From assembly GCA_028689655.1 (NCBI GenBank), contig JAQVCT010000004.1, positions 124,001 through 188,000 of the forward strand: a DNA stretch of 64,000 nt, given 5' to 3'. The position numbers were made by a program, and so were the translations under genes. The notes under the pieces were generated by a model. That model was given only the letters and a program-made list of their open reading frames with translations, had not been told where the DNA came from and did not search any database. Within the stretch, counting starts at the first letter, position 1; each line of letters opens with the position of its first letter. This DNA is from Lachnospiraceae bacterium. GTDB taxonomy: Bacteria; Bacillota; Clostridia; Lachnospirales; Lachnospiraceae. Below are positions 8,767 to 18,023 of this stretch, piece after piece.

Positions 8767-8818
8767 CTAGTGTACTGACACATTCATATTCTGACTAATT
8801 CACATGTCAGTACACTAG
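8767..8818. repeat. Perfect 14-bp inverted repeat between divergent units
   Basis: CTAGTGTACTGACA (8767-8780) and its exact complement TGTCAGTACACTAG (8805-8818) surround a 24-bp spacer. It lies between the T-box promoter, which fires leftwards, and the GH5 gene, which is read rightwards. No T-run follows either arm, so it does not look like a terminator. It may be a regulator site or a remnant of a small element. Confidence 0.6.
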
Positions 8819-8884
8819 GGTCAAAAGGTCATGCGTTTCGTCCTCGCACGAAAAGGCATGAATTTGGAAAGGTGCGGTCATCAA

Positions 8885-9970
8885 ATGCGTTTTTTTAATC
8901 GAATGAAATATTATCTTTTATTTCTCATACTCATATTTTTTATTTTATTTCTCACATTTCAGCATCGTTCCAAATCGGAGGCCGCCATTTTTGCCAAGGC
9001 CTTACAGCCCGGATGGAATCTGGGCAATACCCTGGACAGTCATGGTCTGGCAAATCCCGCCTCCCCAAGGGACACAGAGACCTACTGGGGCAATCCCTAC
9101 ACTACGCGGGAGATGATTCATGCCATAAAGGAGAAGGGATTCCACACCATTCGGATACCTGTCACCTGGGAAGGTCATATGGATGCGGACAACGTGGTCA
9201 ATCCCGCATGGATGAACCGTGTGCAGGAGGTGGTGGATTATGCCATTGATGAGGATCTCTATGTGATCATCAACGCTCATCACGACAACTGGTATCAGCC
9301 GGACGAGGCACATTATCAGGATGGTATTGCAAAAATGTCCGCCCTCTGGTCTCAGATTGCGGAACATTTCTCTAAATATGAGGATTATTTATTATTTGAA
9401 TCCATGAATGAACCACGTCTTACAGGCACCTCCGAAGAGTGGACGGGTGGAACCGCCGCAGCACAGAAAATCGTCAACGAATATAATCAAGTATTCCTCA
9501 ACACCATTCGCTCCTCCGATGCTGTCAATAATAAGACACGATACCTGCTGATTCCCTCCTATTGTGCCAGCACTGACCGCAGTGCCATGGAGGCACTGGA
9601 TATTCCAGAGGATAGCCATGTTATCGTTTCTCTGCATATGTATGACCCTTATGAATTTGCCCTAAAACCGGACGGTACCAGTGAATGGAATTCCGATGAT
9701 CCTCACAACACCCATGAAATTGATGCTATTTTCAAGGATATCCATAGGATATTTACGAAAAAGGGAGTGGCTGTTATGTTGACCGAGTTTGGTGCTATGG
9801 ACAAAGATAATGAGACTGCACGGGCAGACTGGACTGCCTATATGATGCAAAAAGCAAAGAAGGAGAACATCACCTGTATCTGGTGGGATGATTCTATCTT
9901 TGACCGCAGTACCCTCACCTGGCATTACCCTTCCATCACCGGGCAATTATGTCCTTCGTCGGATAAATAG
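8885..9970 (+). CDS. GH5 family endoglucanase, membrane-anchored or secreted (CcsZ-like)
   Basis: A 361-residue glycoside hydrolase of family 5. A hydrophobic segment at residues about 9-26 is a signal peptide or anchor, so the enzyme acts outside the membrane. The catalytic barrel shows QPGWNLGNTLD (41-51), IRIPVTW (89-95), NAHHDNW (130-136), the acid/base Glu176 in MNEP and the nucleophile Glu301 in TEFGA. The start at 8885 follows GGAAAGG at 8866-8872; an upstream ATG at 8831 lacks a usable site. It faces a cellulose-synthase-like locus, and its last 35 bp overlap the end of that locus on the other strand. Clostridial cellulose loci include a GH5 enzyme (CcsZ), so trimming of nascent polymer is the likely role. 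Confidence 0.92.
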   Translation: MRFFNRMKYYLLFLILIFFILFLTFQHRSKSEAAIFAKALQPGWNLGNTLDSHGLANPASPRDTETYWGNPYTTREMIHAIKEKGFHTIRIPVTWEGHMDADNVVNPAWMNRVQEVVDYAIDEDLYVIINAHHDNWYQPDEAHYQDGIAKMSALWSQIAEHFSKYEDYLLFESMNEPRLTGTSEEWTGGTAAAQKIVNEYNQVFLNTIRSSDAVNNKTRYLLIPSYCASTDRSAMEALDIPEDSHVIVSLHMYDPYEFALKPDGTSEWNSDDPHNTHEIDAIFKDIHRIFTKKGVAVMLTEFGAMDKDNETARADWTAYMMQKAKKENITCIWWDDSIFDRSTLTWHYPSITGQLCPSSDK

Positions 9971-11807
9971 CACAGACATCACTTTGGTCAGTAAATGGGC
10001 TTAAATATTGTTCTATCTGCTGATCACTTTCCACCACTACCAGATAATCATAGTCTGCAAGCCGTTGTCGAAGCGCATCCTGGCTGGTGATGGACAGATT
10101 TCCTGATGTATCACCTGTCATATGCTCTCTGTCTGTGAAATACACCGCATCCACATGGGGCGAGAATAGAAAATATCTGCCAACATACTGCAAATAGTAA
10201 TCCGTGATCTGTCCATCTGTATCCGAAGCATAGAGCAGGTATTTCTTGTCTGTGACCCCCGACCATTGATCTCCCGTGACCCTCTCCACCTTTGCCGGAA
10301 GCAGGTCATCGTATTCCCTCTGCATATAATTCATGCTGTTGATCTCAGATAACAGGATGTAACTTCCCGCCGTAACGAAGAAGACGGAGAAGCCCTGGTA
10401 TATTTTTTTCGTCAGCAGGCTTTTAAATGCTCTGTAATTCCTTTGATCTCCCTGTTTGATATAGAAAGATTTCTCCACATCCCGCACAGCACACATGGAG
10501 ATGCACCCCATGAAAAAGATCACAATACTGGAGGCATAGCGCTCAAATCCTGCCAGACGAACTGCCTCATCCACCGGCATGTTAAAGAGGAACATCACCA
10601 AAATACCTCCATAATAAAGTGCAAGTGTCACATCCAGTAACAAAAGTACCTTCCATAATTGCCACTTCTTTTTCAGAATACCGTTGGCCACCATGGTGAC
10701 TATAAGAACTGCAATCTCTATCCAGAAAATCCCCTGGGTATTCAGACTGGTCCAGTCAAATACTGCCTGGATATATTTACTGACGATCTCATGCATCACC
10801 TCCGGTGTCTTATCCATCTGTGACGCATGCTTACTGATAACTCCAGCCAGGGCTGTGGACATATGCCATCTCCAGGCTGCCCAGGCAGTCATGGAGAGTA
10901 AGATACCTCCAACAGCGGTCAGCAATGAAATACCTCTCTTTTCCTGAGGATGGTACTTTTTCTTTCTGCATGCCACATAGAGCAAATAGCAATAGACCAT
11001 GGCCCCGAAAAAGATACCACTGCTCTTTACGATGCTGAGCAGTGCCAGTACCGGTGCACTGATCAACGCCGCTTTCCAGGTCCTTCTACGATTTCTGTAG
11101 ATGATGGCAATTGCCCCCAGTGCCAATAATGGCAGCAGAAAATCCACCAGCAGATTATTGATGCGTATGGACTTATTAAAAAATGTCATAAGGGAACAAA
11201 GGGTTCCCAGAAAGCTGATGAGCATACTGCGTTTCGTATCTCTGATCACACTGAACATTGCATAAAAACATGCGAACAGCAGCAGCGCCTGTGCCACGAT
11301 CATGTTTCCCTGGGAATTGCCTGCTATTTTACAGAAATAGTACAGGAATGATGCACTGCCCAGGGGATAATCTTTATAGTCGATGATCGCTGTTGCAGCG
11401 TCCGGAATCTCATCGTAGATCAGCATGTATTTCACAATGACACCCCAATGGGAAAAATTGTCATAATGAATGAACTGAATCTGATAAAGAGACAGAAAGA
11501 CCCCTATGAAAAACAGGATAAAGAATACATTCATGGTATTCACTCTCTGGAGATTAAAGATAACGTAACAGCGGTCTTTTATGAAAAATATAAGACCCAG
11601 CGCAATTCCAATCCCCAGCAGACCATACACAACGTAGGGCAAAATACCCAGTAACCCCCCAAAGAAAATGATACAGCTCTCCATGGAAAATAGAAACAAA
11701 AAGCCTTCGTTTGGGCTCATCCGAAATGTTTCCTGTAAAAATGCCTGATATCCCAATGTGGAGAGCAGAAATAACACACAGCCCACGATCAGCACGATAC
11801 TATTCAT
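9936..11807 (-). CDS. Polytopic membrane protein of the polysaccharide locus (GT-C-like)
   Basis: A 623-residue integral membrane protein with about 12 hydrophobic segments over the first 500 residues and a soluble C-terminal tail. The conserved-looking stretch YDNFSHWGVIVKYM (near residue 114) lies in an extracytoplasmic loop and resembles the acidic first-loop motifs of lipid-linked GT-C glycosyltransferases, but I cannot assign a family firmly. Its start overlaps the end of the GT2/PilZ synthase gene by 8 bp, implying translational coupling and a shared pathway. It may modify, export or assist assembly of the polymer. Its 3' end overlaps the convergent GH5 gene by 35 bp. Confidence 0.8.
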   Translation of the reverse strand: MNSIVLIVGCVLFLLSTLGYQAFLQETFRMSPNEGFLFLFSMESCIIFFGGLLGILPYVVYGLLGIGIALGLIFFIKDRCYVIFNLQRVNTMNVFFILFFIGVFLSLYQIQFIHYDNFSHWGVIVKYMLIYDEIPDAATAIIDYKDYPLGSASFLYYFCKIAGNSQGNMIVAQALLLFACFYAMFSVIRDTKRSMLISFLGTLCSLMTFFNKSIRINNLLVDFLLPLLALGAIAIIYRNRRRTWKAALISAPVLALLSIVKSSGIFFGAMVYCYLLYVACRKKKYHPQEKRGISLLTAVGGILLSMTAWAAWRWHMSTALAGVISKHASQMDKTPEVMHEIVSKYIQAVFDWTSLNTQGIFWIEIAVLIVTMVANGILKKKWQLWKVLLLLDVTLALYYGGILVMFLFNMPVDEAVRLAGFERYASSIVIFFMGCISMCAVRDVEKSFYIKQGDQRNYRAFKSLLTKKIYQGFSVFFVTAGSYILLSEINSMNYMQREYDDLLPAKVERVTGDQWSGVTDKKYLLYASDTDGQITDYYLQYVGRYFLFSPHVDAVYFTDREHMTGDTSGNLSITSQDALRQRLADYDYLVVVESDQQIEQYLSPFTDQSDVCAIYPTKDIIAR

Positions 11808-14109
11808 TCTCCATCGCCTCCTGTCTTTCTGCCATTTCCCTGTTTTCCATGTTTTCTCTTTCCACCCAGGTATTTACCAATTCCAAAAACTGCTCATTAT
11901 ATACAAGCTGTTCATAATTCACCACGCGCAGTAAATGCATATTGCTTCCCGGTCGGACTTTCGCCTCCGGCTCCTCCTGGAGATACATATAGAGATCAAA
12001 ATCACAGCGCCATTGATAGACCATCCCCTCAGCGGAAAGTTTCCCTCTCACCAGCAGATATTTGAAGTTGAAGTTGTCTGCCCAGACATGCTCCCCTGAT
12101 TCAAAGAATATTCCTTCACCGACCCTGATCCTTGGAAGCCCGCGCATCTCACTTCTCTGCTTTTCCACTCTTTTATGTGCATTGTTCAGCAAATCATCAT
12201 AGGCTGTCACCCACACGTCCAATTTTTCCGGAAATGTAGGGATGCGGTCATATACAAATTGCAGATATTGCTTTCGATTTTCCTCATCCATCTGCTCTAT
12301 TTTAACGCTGTAATTCCATTCCTCGCCATTCTTTTTAACAAAGATAATTCGCCCGGTAAATTCGGCCCGATACTCTTCGCTATGTAAGGTAAATGAAATG
12401 GGTTCATCATCCGGGAAATAGCGGGTCTCCTTCATGCGAAAGGCGATTCCACCCTCCGATATGTTGATAATACGTGTCTCTATGGTCTTATCCTGCAGTG
12501 CAATCGTCAATTTCTCATCCGCATCGAAGCGTTCCGTCTGACGCTTGATCTCACGTCCGCACATGAAAAAGATCGCGTAGGAAAGATTGATCACATTGTG
12601 CACCAGCCAGAATATAATGATGGAGCTGTAGAGCAGGGCAATTCCAAATTTTCCATTCACGAAGCGGACAAATCCTGCCATGGACATGATCAATAATATG
12701 ATATGAGGAATGGCGTAATGCAGGGTAAATTTTTTCTTTTTCTCATCGCTGGTCTTCTTCGTCACGATGAATTTCTGCTGTTTGATTCCCAGGCTTTCAA
12801 ACAGAACGGGGAAAATCAGGTATGGTGCCATGATGGTATCAATGATCTGACACCACCTTGAATTACGCATATCGCTGGACACATACTGCATGGTGATTCC
12901 ATAGAAAACATGCGCCGGTGCCCAGAATAACAGCAGATCCCAGAATCCGCACTCTACGATCCGCATATCAAATAAGGCGAATAAGATGGGCGAAAGCGTA
13001 AATATCATTCTTCGCAGAAAAGACCACCAGTACGAATAACTGACCATGTAGCTGAGTCTCGCCTTTGCCGTCAACTTTCCATTAAATGGTACTCTCATAT
13101 TCCGTATGGACTGGGTGACCCCTCTCGCCCAGCGGACTCTCTGGGACATCATACTCTTAATGGAGGTGGGTGTCAGACCGCTGGCAAGCACTTCCGAGGT
13201 GGCATAGGATACATAGCCCATACTCTGTATCCGAATCCCCGTCTCAAAATCTTCCGTGATGGTATCTGTGGGAAATCCACCGATCTCCTCCATTGCACGG
13301 CGAAGCAAGATTGTATTGGAGCCTGTGTACGCCACTGCATTGGTACTGTTGTTCATTACATTTACTTCTTTTGTAAAAAAGTTCTGCTCGTTGGGAATCG
13401 TTTCTTCCGCATAGAGATTGAACTGAAAGAGATCCGGATTGTAAAAACTCTGGGGCGTCTGTATAAAACCGATCTTATACTTACTGTCAAGCTCTTCCTC
13501 TGTTCTTTCCCTCCAGACACCATTTTCCCTGATCAGTCTGGGCAGGAAAAAATACGGAACTGAATTTCGCAGAAATCTTCTCCGCGGTATCATATCTGCA
13601 TCAAAAGTCACAATCAGAGGTGCGTGGGTCAAAGACATGGCATGATTCAGATTCCCCGCCTTCGCCTCCTTATTATTGGGACAGCCAATATAATGTACCT
13701 GGAATTCTTCACAAAGCTTTTCCACCTCCGGGCGGTTTCCATCATCGCATACGTGAATATGTCTTTTGGAAAGATCCGGATAATCAATAAAGGTAGCCGC
13801 ATTGATGGTGTTATAGAGCAGTGATACAGGCTCGTTATGGGTGGCAATGAAAATATCCACCTCCGGAAACCATTCATCTGGAATATCCGGCAATTCCAGA
13901 TGTACATCCTTCTTTTTCTTCCAGAACAATTCAAATGTGCCAAACGCAGAGATCGCCTCGCTGTAAAGTAAAGCAACTCCCATAATCATAGAAATAATGC
14001 CATCATGAACAGGCAGGGTAAAAAATAAACGCCACCCTAAATAGACGCTCATGGTAAGCAGCGTCATAAAAAACAAAATATTTGACCATTTTTCGTCCTT
14101 TATTTTCAT
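11800..14109 (-). CDS. GT2 cellulose-synthase-like glycosyltransferase with PilZ domain
   Basis: A 769-residue processive beta-glycosyltransferase resembling BcsA/CcsA. N-terminal membrane helices are followed by the GT2 domain with DDG (122-124), DAD (170-172), TED (285-287) and the hallmark QRVRW (323-327), then more membrane helices. A C-terminal PilZ domain keeps both c-di-GMP binding motifs: RQTER (523-527, RxxxR) and NISEGG (549-554, N/DxSxxG). Synthesis should therefore be activated by c-di-GMP. The start is set at 14109 (MKIKDEKW), with GAAGGG about 12 nt upstream; a GTG at 14136 is an alternative. Cellulose is the likeliest product; another beta-glucan cannot be excluded. Confidence 0.93.
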   Translation of the reverse strand: MKIKDEKWSNILFFMTLLTMSVYLGWRLFFTLPVHDGIISMIMGVALLYSEAISAFGTFELFWKKKKDVHLELPDIPDEWFPEVDIFIATHNEPVSLLYNTINAATFIDYPDLSKRHIHVCDDGNRPEVEKLCEEFQVHYIGCPNNKEAKAGNLNHAMSLTHAPLIVTFDADMIPRRRFLRNSVPYFFLPRLIRENGVWRERTEEELDSKYKIGFIQTPQSFYNPDLFQFNLYAEETIPNEQNFFTKEVNVMNNSTNAVAYTGSNTILLRRAMEEIGGFPTDTITEDFETGIRIQSMGYVSYATSEVLASGLTPTSIKSMMSQRVRWARGVTQSIRNMRVPFNGKLTAKARLSYMVSYSYWWSFLRRMIFTLSPILFALFDMRIVECGFWDLLLFWAPAHVFYGITMQYVSSDMRNSRWCQIIDTIMAPYLIFPVLFESLGIKQQKFIVTKKTSDEKKKKFTLHYAIPHIILLIMSMAGFVRFVNGKFGIALLYSSIIIFWLVHNVINLSYAIFFMCGREIKRQTERFDADEKLTIALQDKTIETRIINISEGGIAFRMKETRYFPDDEPISFTLHSEEYRAEFTGRIIFVKKNGEEWNYSVKIEQMDEENRKQYLQFVYDRIPTFPEKLDVWVTAYDDLLNNAHKRVEKQRSEMRGLPRIRVGEGIFFESGEHVWADNFNFKYLLVRGKLSAEGMVYQWRCDFDLYMYLQEEPEAKVRPGSNMHLLRVVNYEQLVYNEQFLELVNTWVERENMENREMAERQEAMENE

Positions 14110-14260
14110 TACGTCATCTGACCCTTCAAGATTCACAGCAGAATTTTGCTTTTAATAATTTTCTCCATTCATCAAATAGTTCCTTACCCAAACAAAAAGC
14201 GTAGAACCCTCCCATTGAAGAATTCCCCGCCTCTTATATTTTTCTATTGTAACCTATCTG

Positions 14261-16171
14261 CTATAGTTTGTCTACTTCATCCATCCAGATACGAACTGCC
14301 GCATCACTTGGCATACGCAGATCCCCTCTGGGTGACACCGCAACACTGCCCACCTTTGGTCCATCTGGCAGACAGGATCGTTTAAACTGCTGTGCAAAAT
14401 ATCTTCTGTAAAATGTTCTCAGCCATTTCAGGATAAAAGCATCCTCATACACCCCTGCAAAAGTCTGCTTCGCAATACGATAGATCTTGGAAGGTTCAAA
14501 TCCACAGCGAAGCATATAATATAAAAAGAAATCATGCAATTCATAAGGTCCCACAATATCCTCTGTTTTCTGTGCGATCTTACCCTCCGCTGGTGGCAGC
14601 AATTCCGGACTTACCGGTGTATCCAGCACATCCAGAAGTACTTTATTTAGCTCCCCATGATCACAGGTATCCGCATAATACTGTACCAGATGTCTCACCA
14701 GGGTCTTCGGCACACCTGCATTGACACCGTACATGGACATGTGATCTCCATTGTAGGTTGCAAAGCCCAGCGCAAGTTCGGACATATCCCCCGTTCCGAT
14801 GACAAGTCCCCCCACTTTGTTGGCAATGTCCATCAGCACCTGGGTGCGTTCCCTCGCCTGACTATTCTCATAGGTCACGTCACGGACATTGCTGTCCTGC
14901 CCGATATCCCGAAAATGCAGTGTCACAGCTTCCTTGATATCCACTTCCTCCAGGGTAACTCCCAGTGTCTTCGCCAGCATACAGGCATTGTCATAGGTAC
15001 GATCGGTAGTTCCAAAACAGGGCATCGTCACCGCAATGATATTCCTGCGATCCAGTCCTAACAGATCAAACGTACGGACGGTCACCAGCAATGCCAGCGT
15101 GGAGTCCAGTCCCCCCGAAATCCCTATTACGGCTGTCTTACAGCCTGTATGTTCATATCGTTTTTTCAGTCCAAAGGATTGTATAGACAAGATTTCTTCA
15201 CAGCGTCTCTCACGTTCCTCTTTACTGTCAGGTACGAACGGCGCTGCTCCGAAGGTGCGGTCAAGGATCGTTTCTTTCTCCTCCAGCGCAAAGGGAATCA
15301 CCAGGTAATCCTCCACTGCCTCCGGCTGGAAGGTGGTCATTCGCCTGCGCTCAGCAATGATCCTGTGAATGTCCAGATCTGCATAGACCGTCTCATTTTG
15401 AAAACGCTTTGCCTCCGCCAGAACAGATCCATTCTCCGCGATGATATTGTGTCCGCCAAATACCAGATCCTGGGTGGATTCCCCCTCTCCGGCACTGGCG
15501 TAGATATAACCCGCCATCAATCTGGCTGAGGTGGACTTCACCAGCATCTCACGATAACTGTCCTTTCCGATAGTCTCGTTGGACGCCGACAGGTTCACCA
15601 TAACGGAAGCACCTGCCAGTGCATGTCTGGTGCTGGGTGTATCTACCGCCCACACATCCTCACAAATCTCACACCCTACGGTCAGTCCTCTTACCACTTC
15701 GGACTCAAAGAGGATATTCGTCCCAAATGGGATCTCCTCCCCCGCGAAGAGGCAAGTGGTAAGTGCCCTATCCGCCGGTGCAAAATAACGGTACTCATAA
15801 AATTCTCCATAATTTGGAATATTGGTTTTGGGAATAAATCCCAGAATTTCTCCATTTTGCAATACTGCTGCCACGTTATAAAGCTTGTGTTCCTGCTCCA
15901 GCGGTAGTCCCACGAAGATCAATGCATCCATCCCCACCGTGTGGTTCGCTATCACTAACAGTTGTTCTCTCGTCTTCTCCAGCAATAGCTCCTGTAAAAA
16001 GAGATCATTGCAGGTATAGCCTGTGAGACACAGCTCCGGAAATACCAGAATCTGTGCGCCTTTGTCAACTGCTTCGTCCATTTTCTCACAGATCACCTGT
16101 GCATTGTATACAGGATCTGCCACCTTGATCTTAGGCGTTACTGCCGCCACTTTTACAAAACCATGCTTCAT
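14261..16171 (-). CDS. nadE: Glutamine-dependent NAD+ synthetase
   Basis: A two-domain NadE of 636 residues. The N-terminal nitrilase-like glutaminase carries the Glu-Lys-Cys triad (Glu46 in VFPELCLTGY; a Lys in IPKTNIPNYGEFYE; a Cys in GCEICEDVW). The C-terminal ATP-pyrophosphatase domain carries the SGGLDS P-loop. It makes NAD+ from deamido-NAD+ using glutamine as ammonia source, in the cytoplasm. The start at 16171 (MKHGF) follows GGAGG by 11 nt; the ATG at 16192 overlaps that site and is rejected. The gene is monocistronic or loosely linked to hslO 50 bp upstream. Confidence 0.96.
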   Translation of the reverse strand: MKHGFVKVAAVTPKIKVADPVYNAQVICEKMDEAVDKGAQILVFPELCLTGYTCNDLFLQELLLEKTREQLLVIANHTVGMDALIFVGLPLEQEHKLYNVAAVLQNGEILGFIPKTNIPNYGEFYEYRYFAPADRALTTCLFAGEEIPFGTNILFESEVVRGLTVGCEICEDVWAVDTPSTRHALAGASVMVNLSASNETIGKDSYREMLVKSTSARLMAGYIYASAGEGESTQDLVFGGHNIIAENGSVLAEAKRFQNETVYADLDIHRIIAERRRMTTFQPEAVEDYLVIPFALEEKETILDRTFGAAPFVPDSKEERERRCEEILSIQSFGLKKRYEHTGCKTAVIGISGGLDSTLALLVTVRTFDLLGLDRRNIIAVTMPCFGTTDRTYDNACMLAKTLGVTLEEVDIKEAVTLHFRDIGQDSNVRDVTYENSQARERTQVLMDIANKVGGLVIGTGDMSELALGFATYNGDHMSMYGVNAGVPKTLVRHLVQYYADTCDHGELNKVLLDVLDTPVSPELLPPAEGKIAQKTEDIVGPYELHDFFLYYMLRCGFEPSKIYRIAKQTFAGVYEDAFILKWLRTFYRRYFAQQFKRSCLPDGPKVGSVAVSPRGDLRMPSDAAVRIWMDEVDKL

Positions 16172-16222
16172 AACACACTTAACCTCCGTCATTTAACCCG
16201 TCTTCACAAAAACTTGACACAT

Positions 16223-17104
16223 TTACTTCTTGGCTTTCTTTAGGATTTCCTTTAATTCTTCCACAGAGAATTTATAATTTGTATTGCAGAAATGACAATT
16301 CACTTCGATTTCCTTACCCTCATCGATCATTGACTGAATCTCTTTTCTGCCAATGCTGACGATTGCCTTTTCCACTCTCTCTTTATCACAGTTACAGTAA
16401 AATTCCGTGGGAACGGTATCCAGGATTTCCAGATCCATACCTTCCAGCAATAATGCCAGCATCTGCTCCGGTGTATTGCCATCATCCAGGATCTTTGTCA
16501 CAGAATGAATATTCTGGAGATTTGCCTCCAGTTTCTCAATGACTTCCTCCTCCGCAAAGGGCATCAACTGAATGATAAAGCCACCCGCCTGCTTTACGGT
16601 GTTATTTTTCTCCATTAACACACCAAGTCCTACAGAAGATGGCACCTGCTCAGAATTGGCAAAATAGTATGTGAGGTCCTCTGCGATCTCACCTGTCTGC
16701 AACATAGTCTGTCCACTATAGGGCTCTTTTAACCCCATATCCTTGATCACATTCAGAAATCCATTCCCGATGGCTCCCCCCACATCCAGCTTCCCCTGGG
16801 CATTGGGTGGCAGCATCACCTGTGGTTCCAGCACATATCCCTTCACTCTTGCCTTAGAGTCGGCGGTCACAGTGACTCCTTCCATGGGGCCATCACCTTT
16901 GATCTGAAGGGTCAAAATGTCCTTCTCCCCTTTCAGCATGATGCCCATCATGGCACCTGCTGTCATGAGACGTCCCAACGCCGCAGTCGCCACAGGACTG
17001 GTATTATGTCTCTGTCTTGCTTCCTCCACCATCTCTCTTGTAGTCGCCGCAAATGCCCTGATCTGTGCATTCGCCGCAGTCGCTCTTACGATATAATCAC
17101 TCAT
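16223..17104 (-). CDS. hslO: Redox-regulated chaperonin Hsp33
   Basis: Hsp33, 293 residues, a cytoplasmic holdase activated by oxidation. The C-terminal zinc-binding cysteines appear as CNCD and, about 33 residues later, CHFC, the family pattern CxC...CxxC. The N-terminal domain begins MSDYIVRATAANAQIRAF. The start at 17104 has AAGGAAAG upstream; longer upstream frames only translate the palindromic repeat that ends near 17143. Oxidative unfolding of the zinc domain is the known switch in this family. Confidence 0.96.
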   Translation of the reverse strand: MSDYIVRATAANAQIRAFAATTREMVEEARQRHNTSPVATAALGRLMTAGAMMGIMLKGEKDILTLQIKGDGPMEGVTVTADSKARVKGYVLEPQVMLPPNAQGKLDVGGAIGNGFLNVIKDMGLKEPYSGQTMLQTGEIAEDLTYYFANSEQVPSSVGLGVLMEKNNTVKQAGGFIIQLMPFAEEEVIEKLEANLQNIHSVTKILDDGNTPEQMLALLLEGMDLEILDTVPTEFYCNCDKERVEKAIVSIGRKEIQSMIDEGKEIEVNCHFCNTNYKFSVEELKEILKKAKK

Positions 17105-17142
17105 CTGTTTTCTTTCCTTTTTATTTATTGTGATGCTTTGCT

Positions 17143-17249
17143 TGTAATGCATTGCTTTTCAAATGCATTACCCACGTACATGGCCCGCACAAAGTGCACT
17201 TTCATGCCATGTGCTCCTTGTAATGCATTGCTTTTCAGATGCATTACAA
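17143..17249 (-). repeat. Palindromic repeat, inverted copy at the 3' end of the methyltransferase gene
   Basis: This is a reverse-complement copy of the 70-bp repeat at 18024-18262. It contains two small palindromes (GTAATGCAT...ATGCATTAC at 17144-17170 and 17219-17247) flanking a central unit with the same landmarks, CATGGCCCGCAC and GCCATGTGCTCCTT. The stop codon of the methyltransferase gene lies inside its edge (GTAATGCAT). With the tandem copies on the other side, the methyltransferase gene is bracketed in inverted orientation. Confidence 0.8.
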
Positions 17250-18002
17250 TTTTTTCTGTACCTCTCGCGCGATAAAATAGACCCGCTCACTTTCCTCCGT
17301 GGGTGCATGGGTGGTAAATGCGTCATACAATGCCACGAACTCCAGCCCAGACTCCTTCAGCAGTTCTTTCACCCGTTCCAAATCATAGGCGCGCTGAAAA
17401 TGCGTCTCCTCATACTTCCGATAGAGACCTTCTTCCTCCTGCACGAAAAGCGTCAGTTCATATTCATTCATTTCTTCTTCGTAATCATAAAAATTATCCC
17501 AGATAAAGCTGCATTCATCCCTGTTCTCAGCGATGGTGCACTCCCCCAGGACATCCCTGTATTTATGCATGGTATTCATGTCAAAAATGAAGATTCCCTC
17601 CGGATCCAGGTAATTATTTACCAGTCGGAATACCGTAAGAAGATCCTCATCCTCTGTGATATAATTCATGGAGTCACAGATACTGACCACAGCACCTATC
17701 GTTCCATATAATTCAAATTCCCGCATATCCTGGAGCAGATACAGGATGTCGTTTTGAGACTTTTCCTTTTTCTCCATGGCAATCTGCAGCATATCCGCCG
17801 CATTATCCACCCCGATCATATCATAGCCTTTTTCTGCCATCTTCTCCGTGAAACTGCCTGTTCCACAGCCCAGATCCAGCACCAGACCATCTCTGATCTC
17901 GTAAAATTTCAAAAGCTTCTCCACATAATCTGCCCATTCATCATAGGGCACATTATCCATGAAAGTATCATATACCTTCGCAAAACTCGTGTAGGCTTCC
18001 AT
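17244..18002 (-). CDS. SAM-dependent class I methyltransferase
   Basis: A cytoplasmic methyltransferase of 252 residues, substrate unknown. Motif I is clear (LDLGCGTGSFTEKMAEKGYDMIGVDNA, Gly-rich loop near residue 43), and other class I motifs follow (VVSICDSMNYI; FIFDMNT). The N-terminal FAKVYDTFMDNVPYDEWADYV is typical of a Clostridial family annotated only as methyltransferase. The start is set at 18002 with GAGGGGAA upstream; further upstream the frame only translates the tandem palindromic repeat. Both ends of the gene abut the repeat family (17143-17249 and 18024-18262). Confidence 0.9.
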   Translation of the reverse strand: MEAYTSFAKVYDTFMDNVPYDEWADYVEKLLKFYEIRDGLVLDLGCGTGSFTEKMAEKGYDMIGVDNAADMLQIAMEKKEKSQNDILYLLQDMREFELYGTIGAVVSICDSMNYITEDEDLLTVFRLVNNYLDPEGIFIFDMNTMHKYRDVLGECTIAENRDECSFIWDNFYDYEEEMNEYELTLFVQEEEGLYRKYEETHFQRAYDLERVKELLKESGLEFVALYDAFTTHAPTEESERVYFIAREVQKKL

Positions 18003-18023
18003 ATCAAAGTTCCCCTCTCTCTT

